From contig NZ_WTYM01000030.1 of NCBI RefSeq assembly GCF_009827435.1, forward strand, positions 62,001 to 126,000: DNA of 64,000 nt. Reading direction: 5' to 3'. Shown piece by piece: positions 25,263 to 34,911 of this stretch (its first letter is position 1; each line of letters begins with the position of its first letter). This DNA is from Croceibacterium salegens (GTDB lineage: Bacteria; Pseudomonadota; Alphaproteobacteria; Sphingomonadales; Sphingomonadaceae). Position numbers and translations under genes: made by a program. The notes under the pieces are model-generated. The model did no database searches. It was not told where the DNA came from and saw only the letters and a list, made by a program, of their open reading frames with translations.

Positions 25263-27036
25263 TCGAATCTGGCTGGCACTGCTCCTCGCCTGCGCGGCCA
25301 TCCCGGCCGTCGCGGGGCAGGGTGACGATGCGCTTGCCCGCGCTCGCGGGGCCCTTGACCGTGGCGACGGCATCGCGGCGGAAATAGATGCACGCAAGGC
25401 GCTGGAACAGGGCATGCCGCGCAGCGCTGTCTCGGCGGCGATGGGCGAGGCCTACGTGTTGCAGGGCGAGGACGGCAAGGCGCTGCAGTGGCTTGAACCA
25501 GCCGACTTCGACCAGGACAGCGCCGAGGCCGGACTTCGCGCCCTCGGCCGTCTGAAGACCGACCGCGGCGAATTCGTTGAGGCCGCCGAGGCGTTCAATC
25601 GCGCCATCGCCCGCGGGGCCGAAAGCTCGGGCCTGTGGGTCGACATTGCCCGGATGCGGTATCGCAGCGGCGAGCAGCACATTGTCGGCGGTGCGATCAA
25701 CCGGGCGCTGGCGCTCGATCCGCGCGATCCCGAAGCCCTGTCCATGCAGGCGCAACTGGTCCGCGACTCCCGCGGGCTTGTCGCGGCGCTGCCGTGGTTC
25801 GAGCGCGCGGTCGAGACGGCGCCCGACAATGTCGGCCTGCTCGGCGACTATGCCGCGACGCTGGGCGAGGTCGGCCGCTACAAGGACATGCTCGCTGTCG
25901 TGCGGCATATGTTCAAGCTCGATCCCGGAAACCAGCAGGTCTTCTTCCTGCAGGCCGTGCTGGCTGCGCGCGCCGGGCAGGACAACCTCGCGCGCCGCCT
26001 CCTGTGGCGGGCCGGCGATGACAGCGCGACGACACCGGTCGGACTGGTCCTGTCGGGCGTCCTCGAATTCCGCACCGGCCACCCGGCGCTGGCGGTCGAG
26101 CGGTTCGACGACCTCGTGCGGATGCAGCCCGACAACCCGACCGCCGCCAACCTGCTGGCGCGCGCGCTTTCCGCAGCGGGCGACTTGTCGGAGACCGCGG
26201 CAAGGCTCGAGCCGTTGGCCCGGCGCAGCGACGCTTCGCCCTATGTGCTGACGCTGCTTGCGCGGACTTACGAACAGCTCGGGCGGCGCGCCGACGCGGC
26301 GCCGTTGCTCGACCGCGCGGCGCGTGGTGCTTCCGCCGAGCTGCTGCCTTATCCGGTTGCTGGAGATGTCATGGCGATGGGCTACCCTTGGGGCGGCGAC
26401 AGCGGCCGGGCAGAAGATGGGGTAACGCAGCTGCGCCGCCTGCTCGGCACCGGGCAGCGCGATGCGGCGACTGCCGTTGCCCGCGATCTCGATGAGCGCT
26501 TTCCCGGCGCGGTCGATATAGAGAGCCTCAATGGGGACACGGCCCTGTTGACCGGCCGGCCCGATGTGGCGCTCCGGTATTACGAACAGGCGGGCGAAGT
26601 GCGGCGCACGACGGCTTTGGTGCGGCGCGTGGTCCTGGCGATGAAGATGTTTGGCGAACCCGCAGCTGCCGACCGGTTCCTGGCCGGTTCGCTGGCGCTC
26701 GATCCGGGCAATCCTATCCTCGCAGCCCAATACGGACGCAGGCTGACGGAGCAAGGCAATTGGCCTCAGGCGGTGGTTCTGCTCGACCATGCGGTCCGGC
26801 TCGGCGGTGGCCGCGATCCGCGACTGCTTGCCGACCTCGCGCAGGCGCAGCTCAAGACCGGCGACATCGATGCCGCGCTGGCCAATGCGCGTGAGGCCTA
26901 CCGGATTCAGCGCGCCCGTCCTGAAGCGGCGGCGGTTCTGGCCGCGGCGCTTGCGGCGAAGGGCGAGGGCGGGGCGCAGGTCCTGCTCGCCAAGGTCAAA
27001 CGCCTCGGCGCCGCGACCGGGCTCGCCGCGCGCTAG
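25246..27036 (+). CDS. Secreted TPR protein of the Prs operon (PrsT-like)
   Basis: The 596-residue product starts within the last codons of prsR (17-base overlap). It has a signal peptide (IWLALLLACAAIPAVAG) and then a solenoid of tetratricopeptide repeats, with repeat consensus pieces such as ALALDPRDPEAL, FKLDPGNQQVF, VRMQPDNPTAANLLARAL and LALDPGNPILAAQYG. XrtA/PEP-CTERM loci carry a TPR lipoprotein (PrsT) next to PrsK and PrsR. This protein has the right place and fold but is shorter than the large PrsT proteins I recall and has no obvious lipobox. It probably helps polysaccharide export or assembly in the periplasm. Confidence 0.8.
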   Translation: MTFRPDRIWLALLLACAAIPAVAGQGDDALARARGALDRGDGIAAEIDARKALEQGMPRSAVSAAMGEAYVLQGEDGKALQWLEPADFDQDSAEAGLRALGRLKTDRGEFVEAAEAFNRAIARGAESSGLWVDIARMRYRSGEQHIVGGAINRALALDPRDPEALSMQAQLVRDSRGLVAALPWFERAVETAPDNVGLLGDYAATLGEVGRYKDMLAVVRHMFKLDPGNQQVFFLQAVLAARAGQDNLARRLLWRAGDDSATTPVGLVLSGVLEFRTGHPALAVERFDDLVRMQPDNPTAANLLARALSAAGDLSETAARLEPLARRSDASPYVLTLLARTYEQLGRRADAAPLLDRAARGASAELLPYPVAGDVMAMGYPWGGDSGRAEDGVTQLRRLLGTGQRDAATAVARDLDERFPGAVDIESLNGDTALLTGRPDVALRYYEQAGEVRRTTALVRRVVLAMKMFGEPAAADRFLAGSLALDPGNPILAAQYGRRLTEQGNWPQAVVLLDHAVRLGGGRDPRLLADLAQAQLKTGDIDAALANAREAYRIQRARPEAAAVLAAALAAKGEGGAQVLLAKVKRLGAATGLAAR

Positions 27037-27085
27037 CAACGGTTCGGCGCTGGACAGCCGCGTCTCGCTTCGCCAATCGCCCCCG

Positions 27086-28048
27086 ATGCCTTCGCTCGGA
27101 CCCCTGACGCGAGTCGACCCGCTGGTGCGGCTGCTGCTGGTGGCGATCGTGCTAGCCTCGCTGCTGCCGGTCGCCGGGACATGGCGTCCGGTCGCGCAGG
27201 GTGTGTCGAACGCCGCGGTCTTCCTGCTCTTCCTGCTCAACGGCCTGCGCCTGCCGCGCGCCGATGTCCTGCGCGGAATCGGCCACATCCGCTTCCTCGT
27301 CCCGCTGGTGCTGTGGTGCTTCGGCGCGCTGGCTCTGGCCGGGTGGGGGCTTTCGCTTGCGCTGGCGAGCTGGCTCCCGCCGGTCGTCGCGCTCGGCTTC
27401 TGCTATCTGGGGACGCTGCCGTCGACCGTGCAGTCGGCGACGGCCTATTGCTCGTTGGCGGGTGGGAACGTCGCCAACTCGGTGGTCGCCGCCGCGCTGC
27501 TGAATATCCTCGGCGTCTTCGTTACGGCTCCGCTGTTTTCGCTCCTTGTCGGGAGCGAGGCGGCTGCGTTCGACTTCGGCGCGCTGGAGAAGGTGGCGCT
27601 AATCCTGCTGCTGCCTTTCCTGCTCGGCCAGGTCGCGCAGGGGCGCTTCGGGCATTACGTGCGCGAGCACCGGCAACTGGCGACGTGGATGGATCGAACG
27701 GCCATAGCCATTGCCGTCTACGTCGCCTTCTCCGGGGCGGTCGAGGAGGGACTCTGGGGTCGGGTTTCGCTAGGCGACTGGGGCACCCTGATCGCCGGCG
27801 TCAGCCTGTTGCTCGCCTTCGCATTCGGCGGCGCATGGGCGCTGGCCGGGTCGCTTGCCCTGCGCCGGGAGGACCGCATCGCCTTCCTCTTCTCCGGCGC
27901 GCAGAAGTCGATCGCCATGGGCGCGCCGCTGGCCAGCGTGCTCTTTCCCGCGGGCGTTGCCGGGCTCGTGCTGCTGCCGGTGCTGGTCTACCACCTGCTG
28001 CAGCTGGTGCTGTCCGCCCCGCTCGCGGCCCGGCTCAGGAGGGAGTGA
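27086..28048 (+). CDS. Bile acid:sodium symporter family protein
   Basis: The 320-residue product has about nine or ten hydrophobic helices and the SBF-family core: SNAAVFLLFLLNGLRLP, LGFCYLGTLPSTVQSATAYC in the first crossover region, AGGNVANSVVAAALLNILGV, and the second crossover FSGAQKSIAMGAPLASVLFP. This resembles the YfeH/SBF-like branch; the substrate is likely an organic anion with sodium but cannot be read. Its 3' end overlaps the convergent DUF475 gene by 14 bases. It follows the Prs operon by 49 bases and could be read through from it. Confidence 0.85.
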   Translation: MPSLGPLTRVDPLVRLLLVAIVLASLLPVAGTWRPVAQGVSNAAVFLLFLLNGLRLPRADVLRGIGHIRFLVPLVLWCFGALALAGWGLSLALASWLPPVVALGFCYLGTLPSTVQSATAYCSLAGGNVANSVVAAALLNILGVFVTAPLFSLLVGSEAAAFDFGALEKVALILLLPFLLGQVAQGRFGHYVREHRQLATWMDRTAIAIAVYVAFSGAVEEGLWGRVSLGDWGTLIAGVSLLLAFAFGGAWALAGSLALRREDRIAFLFSGAQKSIAMGAPLASVLFPAGVAGLVLLPVLVYHLLQLVLSAPLAARLRRE

Positions 28049-29084
28049 CCTCGTCCCTGGGGCGGTTGTGTCGCACCGACCACCACAGCGAAATGCCGAT
28101 CAGCACGGCTCCGATCAGACCCGTCAACGTCTCGGAAATCTCGTAACGCGCCGACAGCAGCATGATCGTGCCCAGGGCCAGGATCGCCCAGAAAGCCCCG
28201 TGTTCAAGGAACCGGTACTGCGCCAGCGTCCCCTTCTGCACCAGCATGATCGTCAGCGAGCGGACGAACATCGCCCCGATCGAAAGGCCCAGCGCGATGA
28301 CCACCATGTTGTTCGACAATGCAAACGCCCCGATCACTCCATCGAAGCTGAACGAAGCGTCGAGCACGTTGAGATAGAGGAAACCGCCGAACCCGGCCGA
28401 AATCACGGCCCCGCGGGCCCGCGCTGCCTCCTCACGCAACTCGAGCAGGGTGCTGATCCCTTCGACTGCGACGAAGACGATTATCCCGAGCAGCCCGGCA
28501 ACGAGGAACGTCAGCGCATCGGACTCCGACAGCGTGAGGGAAATGAGGAACAGGGTCAGGAGCAGCAAGGCGATTTCGACCGCGGCAATGCGCGAAAACC
28601 GGCTCAGCTTTTCCTCGATCCAGCGGATCCAGTGCACGTCCTTGTCGCTGTCGAAGAAGAACTTCGAGCCGACAAGCGTCAGGAAGGCGCCGCCAAACCC
28701 GGCTATCCCGACATGCGCGCTGGAGACGATCCGCTCGTATTCCCGCGGCTCCGAGAGGGAGAGTTTGATCGCCTCGGCCGGCCCGATCCCGGCAGCGATG
28801 GCCACGATGGCGAGCGGGAACGCGACGCGCATGCCGAACACCGCAAAAGCCATGCCCCAGGTGAGGAAGCGACGCTGCCAGACCTCGTCCATGTCCTTGA
28901 GAACCGTGGCGTTGACCACGGCGTTGTCGAAGCTCAGCGAGACCTCGAGTACGGACAGGACGACGATGATCCACAAGGTCGAAAGCATCGCCTGGACCGT
29001 GTGACTGGACGTCCAGGCGTACCACGCGCCAAGCGCGAGACAGACGAGCGTGAAGATGATCGAGCCGCGAAAGTTCTTCAGCAT
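28035..29084 (-). CDS. DUF475 (TerC-like) integral membrane protein
   Basis: The 349-residue product has about nine membrane helices with acidic residues inside them, as in the TerC/DUF475 group of proposed metal-handling membrane proteins. Visible motifs are LEVSLSFDNAVVNATVL (about residues 46-62) and the pseudo-repeat YLNVLDASFSFDGVIGAFALS (about 234-254), both with the SFD signature, plus LSNNMVVIALGLSIG. The exact substrate is unknown. The upstream 209 bases hold no gene and probably contain its promoter. Confidence 0.85.
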   Translation of the reverse strand: MLKNFRGSIIFTLVCLALGAWYAWTSSHTVQAMLSTLWIIVVLSVLEVSLSFDNAVVNATVLKDMDEVWQRRFLTWGMAFAVFGMRVAFPLAIVAIAAGIGPAEAIKLSLSEPREYERIVSSAHVGIAGFGGAFLTLVGSKFFFDSDKDVHWIRWIEEKLSRFSRIAAVEIALLLLTLFLISLTLSESDALTFLVAGLLGIIVFVAVEGISTLLELREEAARARGAVISAGFGGFLYLNVLDASFSFDGVIGAFALSNNMVVIALGLSIGAMFVRSLTIMLVQKGTLAQYRFLEHGAFWAILALGTIMLLSARYEISETLTGLIGAVLIGISLWWSVRHNRPRDEVTPS

Positions 29085-29293
29085 GGCGCGGTCCGCCCAA
29101 AGGTCGGGCGAAGTTTATACACACCTGACACATCTGACAGTGTCCTGGGGCAAAACTCGCGGGCTGCCGCGGAGCGGCGGGGCCGGGCGATCCGGCTTCG
29201 TTTCTGGTACTGGCGCGACATTGTACTATTATGGGCGATCATGGCCGCGGCGTTGGCACGAATGGCGGGCTGTAGGAAAGGCTTTTCGCGCGG

Positions 29294-30175
29294 TTATCCG
29301 GACTGGTAGCACTGGTCGGGACCGGGGAAGCTGCGCGCGCGAACTTCCTCGGCATAATGCGCCGCCGCAGCCGAGATCGTCCCGGCGAGATTTTCGTAGC
29401 GTTTCACGAAACGCGGCACGCGTTCGAACATGCCGAGCATGTCCTCGGTAACGAGGACCTGCCCGTCGCATTGCGCCGAAGCGCCGATGCCGATGGTCGG
29501 GCAGGCGACCGCGCCGGTGACCTCGATGGCGATCTCCTCGAGCACCCCTTCTACGACGATGGCGAAGGCGCCGGCCTCGTCGAGCGCGCGGGCGTCGGCG
29601 ACGATCTTCTCTGCCTCGGCATCGTTCTTGCCGCGTGCAGCATAACCGCCGAGCACGTTGACCGCCTGCGGGGTCAGTCCGACGTGGCCCATCACCGGGA
29701 TGCCGCGCCTGACGAGGAATTCGACCGTCGGCGCCATCGCCTCGCCGCCTTCGAGCTTCACCGCCGCCGCGCCGGTCTGCTTGAGCAGGTATGCGGCGCT
29801 CTCGAACGCCTTCTCGGGCGATCCTTCGTAGCTGCCGAACGGCATGTCGATGCAGACGACGGCGTGATAGCTGCCGCGCACAACCGCCGCGCCGTGGTTG
29901 GCCATCATCTCCAGCGTGACCGGCACGGTCGAAGGCAGGCCGTAGATCACCTGGCCGAGCGAATCTCCGACCAGCAGCAGGTCGCAATGCGCGTCGAGTA
30001 ACTGCGCCTGCCGTGCGGTGTAGGCGGTCAGCATGACCAGCGGCTCGGCCGTGACCCCGTCCTGCTTGCGCTTGCGCAGCTTGGGCACGGTCAGCCGCTT
30101 CATCGGCGCCGGAGTGGGATTGGCGCGGCTCGTCGAGGTGTCGAGCTGGAAGGTCGTGGACATGGCCGCTGACAT
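29294..30175 (-). CDS. panB: 3-methyl-2-oxobutanoate hydroxymethyltransferase
   Basis: PanB makes ketopantoate from 2-ketoisovalerate and methylene-THF, the first step of pantothenate synthesis. The 293-residue product shows [29 protein letters not shown] (metal-binding aspartate), [38 protein letters not shown] and [14 protein letters not shown], all in order. The start at 30175 has GGATGG at a suitable distance; an ATG at 30163 is possible. panC is not adjacent. The 2-ketoisovalerate it uses comes from the ilv pathway encoded at the end of this window. Confidence 0.93.
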   Translation of the reverse strand: MSAAMSTTFQLDTSTSRANPTPAPMKRLTVPKLRKRKQDGVTAEPLVMLTAYTARQAQLLDAHCDLLLVGDSLGQVIYGLPSTVPVTLEMMANHGAAVVRGSYHAVVCIDMPFGSYEGSPEKAFESAAYLLKQTGAAAVKLEGGEAMAPTVEFLVRRGIPVMGHVGLTPQAVNVLGGYAARGKNDAEAEKIVADARALDEAGAFAIVVEGVLEEIAIEVTGAVACPTIGIGASAQCDGQVLVTEDMLGMFERVPRFVKRYENLAGTISAAAAHYAEEVRARSFPGPDQCYQSG

Positions 30176-30296
30176 AGACTTGCCATCCAGCCGGGGAAAC
30201 CCCGCACATTTCGCCTTGCCAAGCGGTCGTCCAGCGCTAGCGTGCCCTGCAATCGGGGAGGCGGCGCTGTGATGGCCGCCCAAGAAGGGAATTTGT

Positions 30297-31874
30297 ATGA
30301 TTTTGGATCGGGTCAAACCGCTGGACGCAATTCTTGCGACCGCGGAGAAGAAGTCGCTCAAGCGAACGCTGGGTTGGTTGCAGCTTACGCTGCTCGGCAT
30401 CGGCTGTGTTATCGGCACCGGCATTTTCGTGCTGACTGCGGTCGGCGCGCAGAAGGCCGGACCAGGTCTGATGGTCGCCTTCGCCGTCGCCGGTGCGGTC
30501 TGTATCGTCGCCGCGCTGTGCTACGCGGAAATCGCCGCAATGATCCCGGTTGCGGGTAGCGCATACACCTACAGTTACGCGTCGATCGGCGAGTTCTTCG
30601 CCTGGACCGTGGGCTGGGCGCTGATCATGGAATACGCGATCGCTGCCAGTGCGGTTTCGGTAGGCTGGTCGGGCTATTTCAGCGGGACGATCCTCAACGA
30701 GTTCCTCGGCATACACTTGCCCACCTGGCTCAGCGCCGGGCCGCTGGCGTTCGGCGGGGTCGAAGGCGGGTTCATCAACCTGCCGGCGGCGGTCATCGCG
30801 CTGCTCGTCACGTGGCTGCTGGTCATCGGGACCAGCGAGAGCGCCAAGGTCAATGCCATCCTCGTGGCGATCAAGGTTACCGCGCTGACGGCGTTCATCG
30901 CGCTGACCCTGACGAGCGGCGACTTCAGCGCCGACAAGTTCAATCCCTTCCTGCCGGCCGGCCTGTTCGGTGGCTGGGGCACGGGCGTCGGCGCGCTGGG
31001 CGCGGCGGCGACGATGTTCTTCGCTTACGTCGGTTTCGACGCGGTTTCGACCGCGGCGGAAGAGACCAAGAACCCGCAGCGCAACGTGCCGATCGGGCTT
31101 GTCGCCTCGCTGCTGTTCTGCACGGTGTTCTACATCCTCGTTGCCGCCGGTGCGATCGGGACGCTGGGTGGCCAGCCGATCATGGACGCGATGGGCTTCC
31201 CGGTCGAAGCCGGTTCGCCGGAACTGGCGCGCCAGTGCGCCATGCCCGAACACGCCGAAGCTCTGGTCTGTTCGAAGGAAGCCCTGGCGCACGTGCTGCG
31301 CGTGATCGGCTTCTCGGGTATCGGCAACATGCTCGGCATCGCCGCCTTCCTCGCGCTTCCGTCGGTCATCCTCGTGCTGATCTTCGGCCAGACGCGCATA
31401 TTCTTCGTCATGAGCCGCGACGGCCTGCTGCCGGAGAAGTTGAGCACGGTGCACCCGAAGTACCGGACGCCGCACGTCGTCACCATGATGACCGGTGCCG
31501 CGGTGGCGCTGGGCGCGGCGTTCTTCCCGGTCGGCCAGCTTGCCGACATCTCGAACGCCGGCACGCTCTACGCCTTCCTTATGGTGGCTGTCGCGGTGAT
31601 GGTGCTGCGCGTGAAGGACCCCAATCGCCAGCGCCACTTCAAGGTGCCGGGCGTGTGGATCATCGCTCCGCTGACGATCATCGGCTGCGTGCTTCTGTTC
31701 TTTAACCTGCCGAGCGCTGCCATGCTGTTCCTGCCGGGGTGGGGCATTCTCGGCCTGTTCGTTTACTTCCTCTACAGCCGTGGCCACAGCCACCTGGGCC
31801 GCGGGATCGTCGAGGTGGTCGACGACGTCGCGGGCGAGGAATTGCAGATCCCGATCCATCCGCCGGGCGAGTGA
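30297..31874 (+). CDS. APC-family amino acid permease
   Basis: The 525-residue product is a 12-14 helix amino acid transporter of the APC superfamily, closest by eye to cationic amino acid transporter-like (YfnA/CAT) members. Visible are [13 protein letters not shown] in helix 1, the [20 protein letters not shown] stretch, [20 protein letters not shown] (consensus helix 6 region) and [18 protein letters not shown] loop near residues 300-325 is unusually long and contains two cysteines ([17 protein letters not shown]). The substrate is not certain. A strong terminator follows. Confidence 0.88.
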   Translation: MILDRVKPLDAILATAEKKSLKRTLGWLQLTLLGIGCVIGTGIFVLTAVGAQKAGPGLMVAFAVAGAVCIVAALCYAEIAAMIPVAGSAYTYSYASIGEFFAWTVGWALIMEYAIAASAVSVGWSGYFSGTILNEFLGIHLPTWLSAGPLAFGGVEGGFINLPAAVIALLVTWLLVIGTSESAKVNAILVAIKVTALTAFIALTLTSGDFSADKFNPFLPAGLFGGWGTGVGALGAAATMFFAYVGFDAVSTAAEETKNPQRNVPIGLVASLLFCTVFYILVAAGAIGTLGGQPIMDAMGFPVEAGSPELARQCAMPEHAEALVCSKEALAHVLRVIGFSGIGNMLGIAAFLALPSVILVLIFGQTRIFFVMSRDGLLPEKLSTVHPKYRTPHVVTMMTGAAVALGAAFFPVGQLADISNAGTLYAFLMVAVAVMVLRVKDPNRQRHFKVPGVWIIAPLTIIGCVLLFFNLPSAAMLFLPGWGILGLFVYFLYSRGHSHLGRGIVEVVDDVAGEELQIPIHPPGE

Positions 31875-31896
31875 TCGGCCTTGGATCATGAAAGAG

Positions 31897-31931
31897 GGGC
31901 CGCTTCCCATTGGAGGCGGCCCCTTTTTTTG
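31897..31931 (+). terminator. Strong intrinsic terminator after the APC permease
   Basis: GGGGCCGC and GCGGCCCC form a GC-rich stem with a 12-base loop, followed by seven T residues. It ends transcription of the permease about 20 bases after its stop and separates it from the convergent gene at 31950-32420. Confidence 0.92.
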
Positions 31932-31949
31932 TGCGGGTTGGTGAATTGA

Positions 31950-32420
31950 TTAGAGGTTGGTTTCGAGGTGTTCCTCGCGCGCCTCTTCCTTGACTTCGAA
32001 GCCGAGCAGCATCTTCACGTTGTCGACGAAGCCGAGGTCGCTATTCCAGATTTCGGCCTGGCCGAGGTCCATTCGCAGCATCATCAGGTTGGGATCGTCC
32101 TTGCCGTCGAACCAGGATTCGATGATTGAGTTCCATTGCTTGTCGAGGCGGGCGCGGCTCGCTTCCTCGCTCAGCGTGCCGGTGAAGCGGGCGAAGACCT
32201 GGTTGTCCTTGCCCGAGAATGTCGCGGTCGCCGGGCCGAGCCTTGCCAGCGGGTGATCGCGGCGGGTGAAGAACCAGATCGTTCCGCCCTTCACATCTTC
32301 GTCCAGTTGCGCGGTCATCGGGACGGCGGTGTGGGGGTCGCTGTCTAGCTGGAGGAAGACGAAGGGGCTCTCGTCCAGCGCTTTCCAGAATTTGTGTTTG
32401 AGTTCGTTCGGGTCGCTCAT
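31950..32420 (-). CDS. Pyridoxamine 5'-phosphate oxidase-like general stress protein
   Basis: The 156-residue product has the split-barrel flavin-binding fold of the Pyrid_ox_like/general stress protein 26 group. Features are HKFWKALDESPFVFLQLD, the strand GGTIWFFTRRDHPLA, FARFTGTLSEE, and SIIESWFDGKDDPNLMMLRMDL, where the WF..GKDDP stretch is typical. It probably binds FMN or F420 and has an unknown redox or stress role. The ATG at 32420 has GGAG upstream. It is divergent from imuA and shares the intergenic region that holds a LexA box. Confidence 0.85.
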   Translation of the reverse strand: MSDPNELKHKFWKALDESPFVFLQLDSDPHTAVPMTAQLDEDVKGGTIWFFTRRDHPLARLGPATATFSGKDNQVFARFTGTLSEEASRARLDKQWNSIIESWFDGKDDPNLMMLRMDLGQAEIWNSDLGFVDNVKMLLGFEVKEEAREEHLETNL

Positions 32421-32525
32421 TTCAATCTCCTTTCCCCACCAACGGCTCGGCGAACGCGGGCGTTCCGGCGCCTCGCGATAGGCGGATTGTTCCGCGGGAC
32501 CGATTGCGCAGCGACGCGAGATATG

Positions 32526-32540
32526 GAACAAACAAGGAAC
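32526..32540. promoter_or_regulatory. LexA (SOS) box upstream of imuA
   Basis: GAACAAACAAGGAAC is a perfect GAAC-N7-GAAC, the reverse complement of the alphaproteobacterial LexA operator GTTC-N7-GTTC. It ends 17 bases before the imuA ATG, so LexA bound here should block imuAB transcription until DNA damage. Confidence 0.88.
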
Positions 32541-32557
32541 AAAGGAGTCGATTCGTC

Positions 32558-33304
32558 ATGGACCTTTCCGCCTTGCCCACTGCCGGCGAGCTGGCCTCGC
32601 TTGGCGAGCGTGCGCGCCACTGGCGCCCGGGGCTCGCCGGTGCGCGCCATGGCGAGGTGTTCGCGCGCGGTAACGAGGGCAGCGGGGCGGCCGCCGCGCT
32701 GGCGCTGGCGCTCGACGGGCTGCGCGCCGAGGGCGACGAGCGGGTGGAAGAGCGCGCGGTGCTGTGGGTGCAGGATGCCGCTGCCATCCGGCTTGGCGGG
32801 CGGCCCTATCGCCACGGCTTGCCCGAGGCGCTGCGCCGCCGCCTGATCCACGTTTCCGCGAAGTCGGCGGAGGACGCGTTGTTCGCGCTGGAGGAGGGCG
32901 TGCGCTGCCGCGACGTGGCCTTCGTGCTGGGCGAGATCGCCGGCAACCCGCGCGCGCTCGACTTCGTCGCCTCGCGTCGCCTGAGCCTCGCGGCGGAAAA
33001 GCATGGCGTGGCGCTGTGGCTCGTCCGGCTCGATGCTTCGCGCGACCTCTCGTCGGCGCGGATGCGCTGGGAGGTGCGCTCCGCCCCGTCACCGCGCCCG
33101 CGCTGGAACCCCGCCGCCCCCGGCCGCCCGGCCTGGCGCGCCGAACTGTTCCGCTCGCGGGTTCATGCCCCAGGAGAATGGATCCTGCGCGATGAGGCAA
33201 ACCACCTCGCCGCCGATCGCCTCCCGACAGCCAACGATCCCGGCACGCCGGATCATGTCGATCTGGCTGCCTCGTCTGGCGATCGATCGCTGGCGGCAGT
33301 CTGA
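32558..33304 (+). CDS. imuA: SOS mutagenesis protein ImuA
   Basis: ImuA is a RecA-like accessory protein that works with ImuB and the error-prone polymerase DnaE2 in damage-induced mutagenesis. The 248-residue product has a degenerate P-loop region (ARGNEGSGAAAALALAL, about residues 30-45), the strand AVLWVQDAAA, and DVAFVLGEIAGNPRALDF followed by LSLAAEKHGVALWLVRLD, the alphaproteobacterial ImuA layout. The ATG is preceded by AAAGGAG and by a LexA box. The imuB start lies inside its 3' end. Confidence 0.88.
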   Translation: MDLSALPTAGELASLGERARHWRPGLAGARHGEVFARGNEGSGAAAALALALDGLRAEGDERVEERAVLWVQDAAAIRLGGRPYRHGLPEALRRRLIHVSAKSAEDALFALEEGVRCRDVAFVLGEIAGNPRALDFVASRRLSLAAEKHGVALWLVRLDASRDLSSARMRWEVRSAPSPRPRWNPAAPGRPAWRAELFRSRVHAPGEWILRDEANHLAADRLPTANDPGTPDHVDLAASSGDRSLAAV

Positions 33305-34796
33305 AGGCCTGCAGGAAGGGCAGGGCGCGGACGGCGCCCCGCTCGTCCTGATCGCCGAAACCGCGCACGGTCCGCGGATCGAGGCCGCCAACCGCGCCGG
33401 GCTCGAAGCCGGGGCAAGGGCCGGCATGATGCTCGCCGATGCGCGCACGCTGTGCCCCTCTCTGGTGACGCTGCCGAGTGACCCGGCGGGCGACCGCGAT
33501 TTCCTCGAACGGCTCGCACTGTGGGCGCGGCGCTGGGGCCCGTGGAGCGCGCTCGACCCGCCAGATGCGGTGCTGGTCGACGTCACAGCGGTCGCGCACC
33601 TCTTCGGCGGCGAGGATCGCCTGCTGGCCGACGCGCAGGACCTCTTCGCCCACCGCGGCCTCACCGCCCGCCTCGCCATCGCGCCCACCGCCGGGGCGGC
33701 ATGGGCGCTGTCGCACTATGGAAAGGGCAATTCCATCCTGCCTCCCCCTGTGGGGGAGGATATCCCGGCGATGCTTTCCGGCCTTCCCGTCGCCGCGTTG
33801 CGGCTCGACGACGACGTCCTGCTGATCCTGCGCCGCCTCGGGCTCAAGCGGCTCGGTCAGCTCGAGGGTATCGGCCGCGACGCCTTGCAGCGCCGCTTCC
33901 GCACCCGCCGCGCGCCCGCCGCCAACCCGCTGACCCGGATGGACCAGCTGCTCGGCCGCGTGCCTGAGCCGCTGCTGCCGGTGGTCCCGCAGCAGGTCCC
34001 GCTGGTCCAGCGCCGGCTGATGGAGCCGATCCTCCACCGCGCGCTGCTCGATACTGTGCTCGCCGACCTCGCCGCCGACATGGCGCGCGAACTTGAAGGG
34101 CAGGGGCAGGGCGCCCGGCGGCTCGAACTGGGGCTGTGGCGGGTCGATGGCGAAGTTGCGAACCGCATGCTCGAACTCGCCGCGCCGACCCGCGATGCGG
34201 CGCATATCGTCCGCCTGTTCGCGAGCAAGCTCGACGATATCGACGCCGGGTTCGGGATCGAACTGGTCCGCCTGCGCGCCAGCTGGACCGAGCCGCTGGC
34301 GCTCGAACAGGCCGATATCGAGGCGGCGGCCGAGGACCACGGTACTTCGCTGGCCGCCTGCATCGACAGGCTGGCCGTGCGCCTCGGCCCCAGGTCGGTG
34401 GGTCGCCCGGTGCCGCACGCCAGCCACATCCCCGAACGCGCGCAGAAATGGCAGCCGCCGCTCGAACCGGAAGCCGCCAGCCAGGGCGAGCTCGCCTTCC
34501 ACGCCCGGCCATTGAAGCTGCTCGACCGCCCCGAGCCGATCGCCGTGCTCTACGCCACCCCCGACGGGTTGCCGCAACGCTTCCGCTGGCGCGGCAATGT
34601 CCACGAGGTCGCCCGCGCCGAAGGGCCCGAACGCATCGCCCCCGAATGGTGGCGCGAAACCGGCCGCGCCCGCCTGCGCGACTACTACCGCATCGAAGAC
34701 GGCGAGGGGCGGCGCTACTGGATCTACCGGCTAGGGCTGGTGGGCGATGGCCGCGGCGGACTGCCCGACTGGTTCATACAGGGGCTGTGCGCCTGA
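33192..34796 (+). CDS. imuB: Y-family polymerase-like protein ImuB
   Basis: ImuB resembles Y-family DNA polymerases but generally lacks a complete catalytic site; it links ImuA, the beta clamp and DnaE2. From 33192 the product has 534 residues: SIWLPRLAIDRWR near the start, a palm/fingers region (ALDPPDAVLVDVTAVAHLFGG), a little-finger region and a C-terminal extension with PEWWRETGRARLRDYYRIED. An ATG at 33255, giving a 513-residue protein starting MSIWLPRL, is a realistic alternative. The overlap with imuA (113 or 50 bases) implies translational coupling. dnaE2 does not follow; it is about 6 kb away. Confidence 0.88.
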   Translation: MRQTTSPPIASRQPTIPARRIMSIWLPRLAIDRWRQSEGLQEGQGADGAPLVLIAETAHGPRIEAANRAGLEAGARAGMMLADARTLCPSLVTLPSDPAGDRDFLERLALWARRWGPWSALDPPDAVLVDVTAVAHLFGGEDRLLADAQDLFAHRGLTARLAIAPTAGAAWALSHYGKGNSILPPPVGEDIPAMLSGLPVAALRLDDDVLLILRRLGLKRLGQLEGIGRDALQRRFRTRRAPAANPLTRMDQLLGRVPEPLLPVVPQQVPLVQRRLMEPILHRALLDTVLADLAADMARELEGQGQGARRLELGLWRVDGEVANRMLELAAPTRDAAHIVRLFASKLDDIDAGFGIELVRLRASWTEPLALEQADIEAAAEDHGTSLAACIDRLAVRLGPRSVGRPVPHASHIPERAQKWQPPLEPEAASQGELAFHARPLKLLDRPEPIAVLYATPDGLPQRFRWRGNVHEVARAEGPERIAPEWWRETGRARLRDYYRIEDGEGRRYWIYRLGLVGDGRGGLPDWFIQGLCA

Positions 34797-34911
34797 GCCG
34801 CCGGAAATGCGACAACCAGACCAACGCTTTGAAATGATATTGCCGGACGCTGAAAATAAGATAGGCTTCTCGCATAAACCGGTCGTGTTCGTGTCCCGAG
34901 GAGGAACCGCG

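Noticed and set aside
25237-27288. 683-codon open frame on the minus strand, antisense to the TPR gene
   Set aside because: The plus-strand frame has a signal peptide, TPR consensus and overlap with prsR. The antisense frame has an Arg/Pro-biased composition and no recognisable domain, typical of shadows in high-GC DNA.
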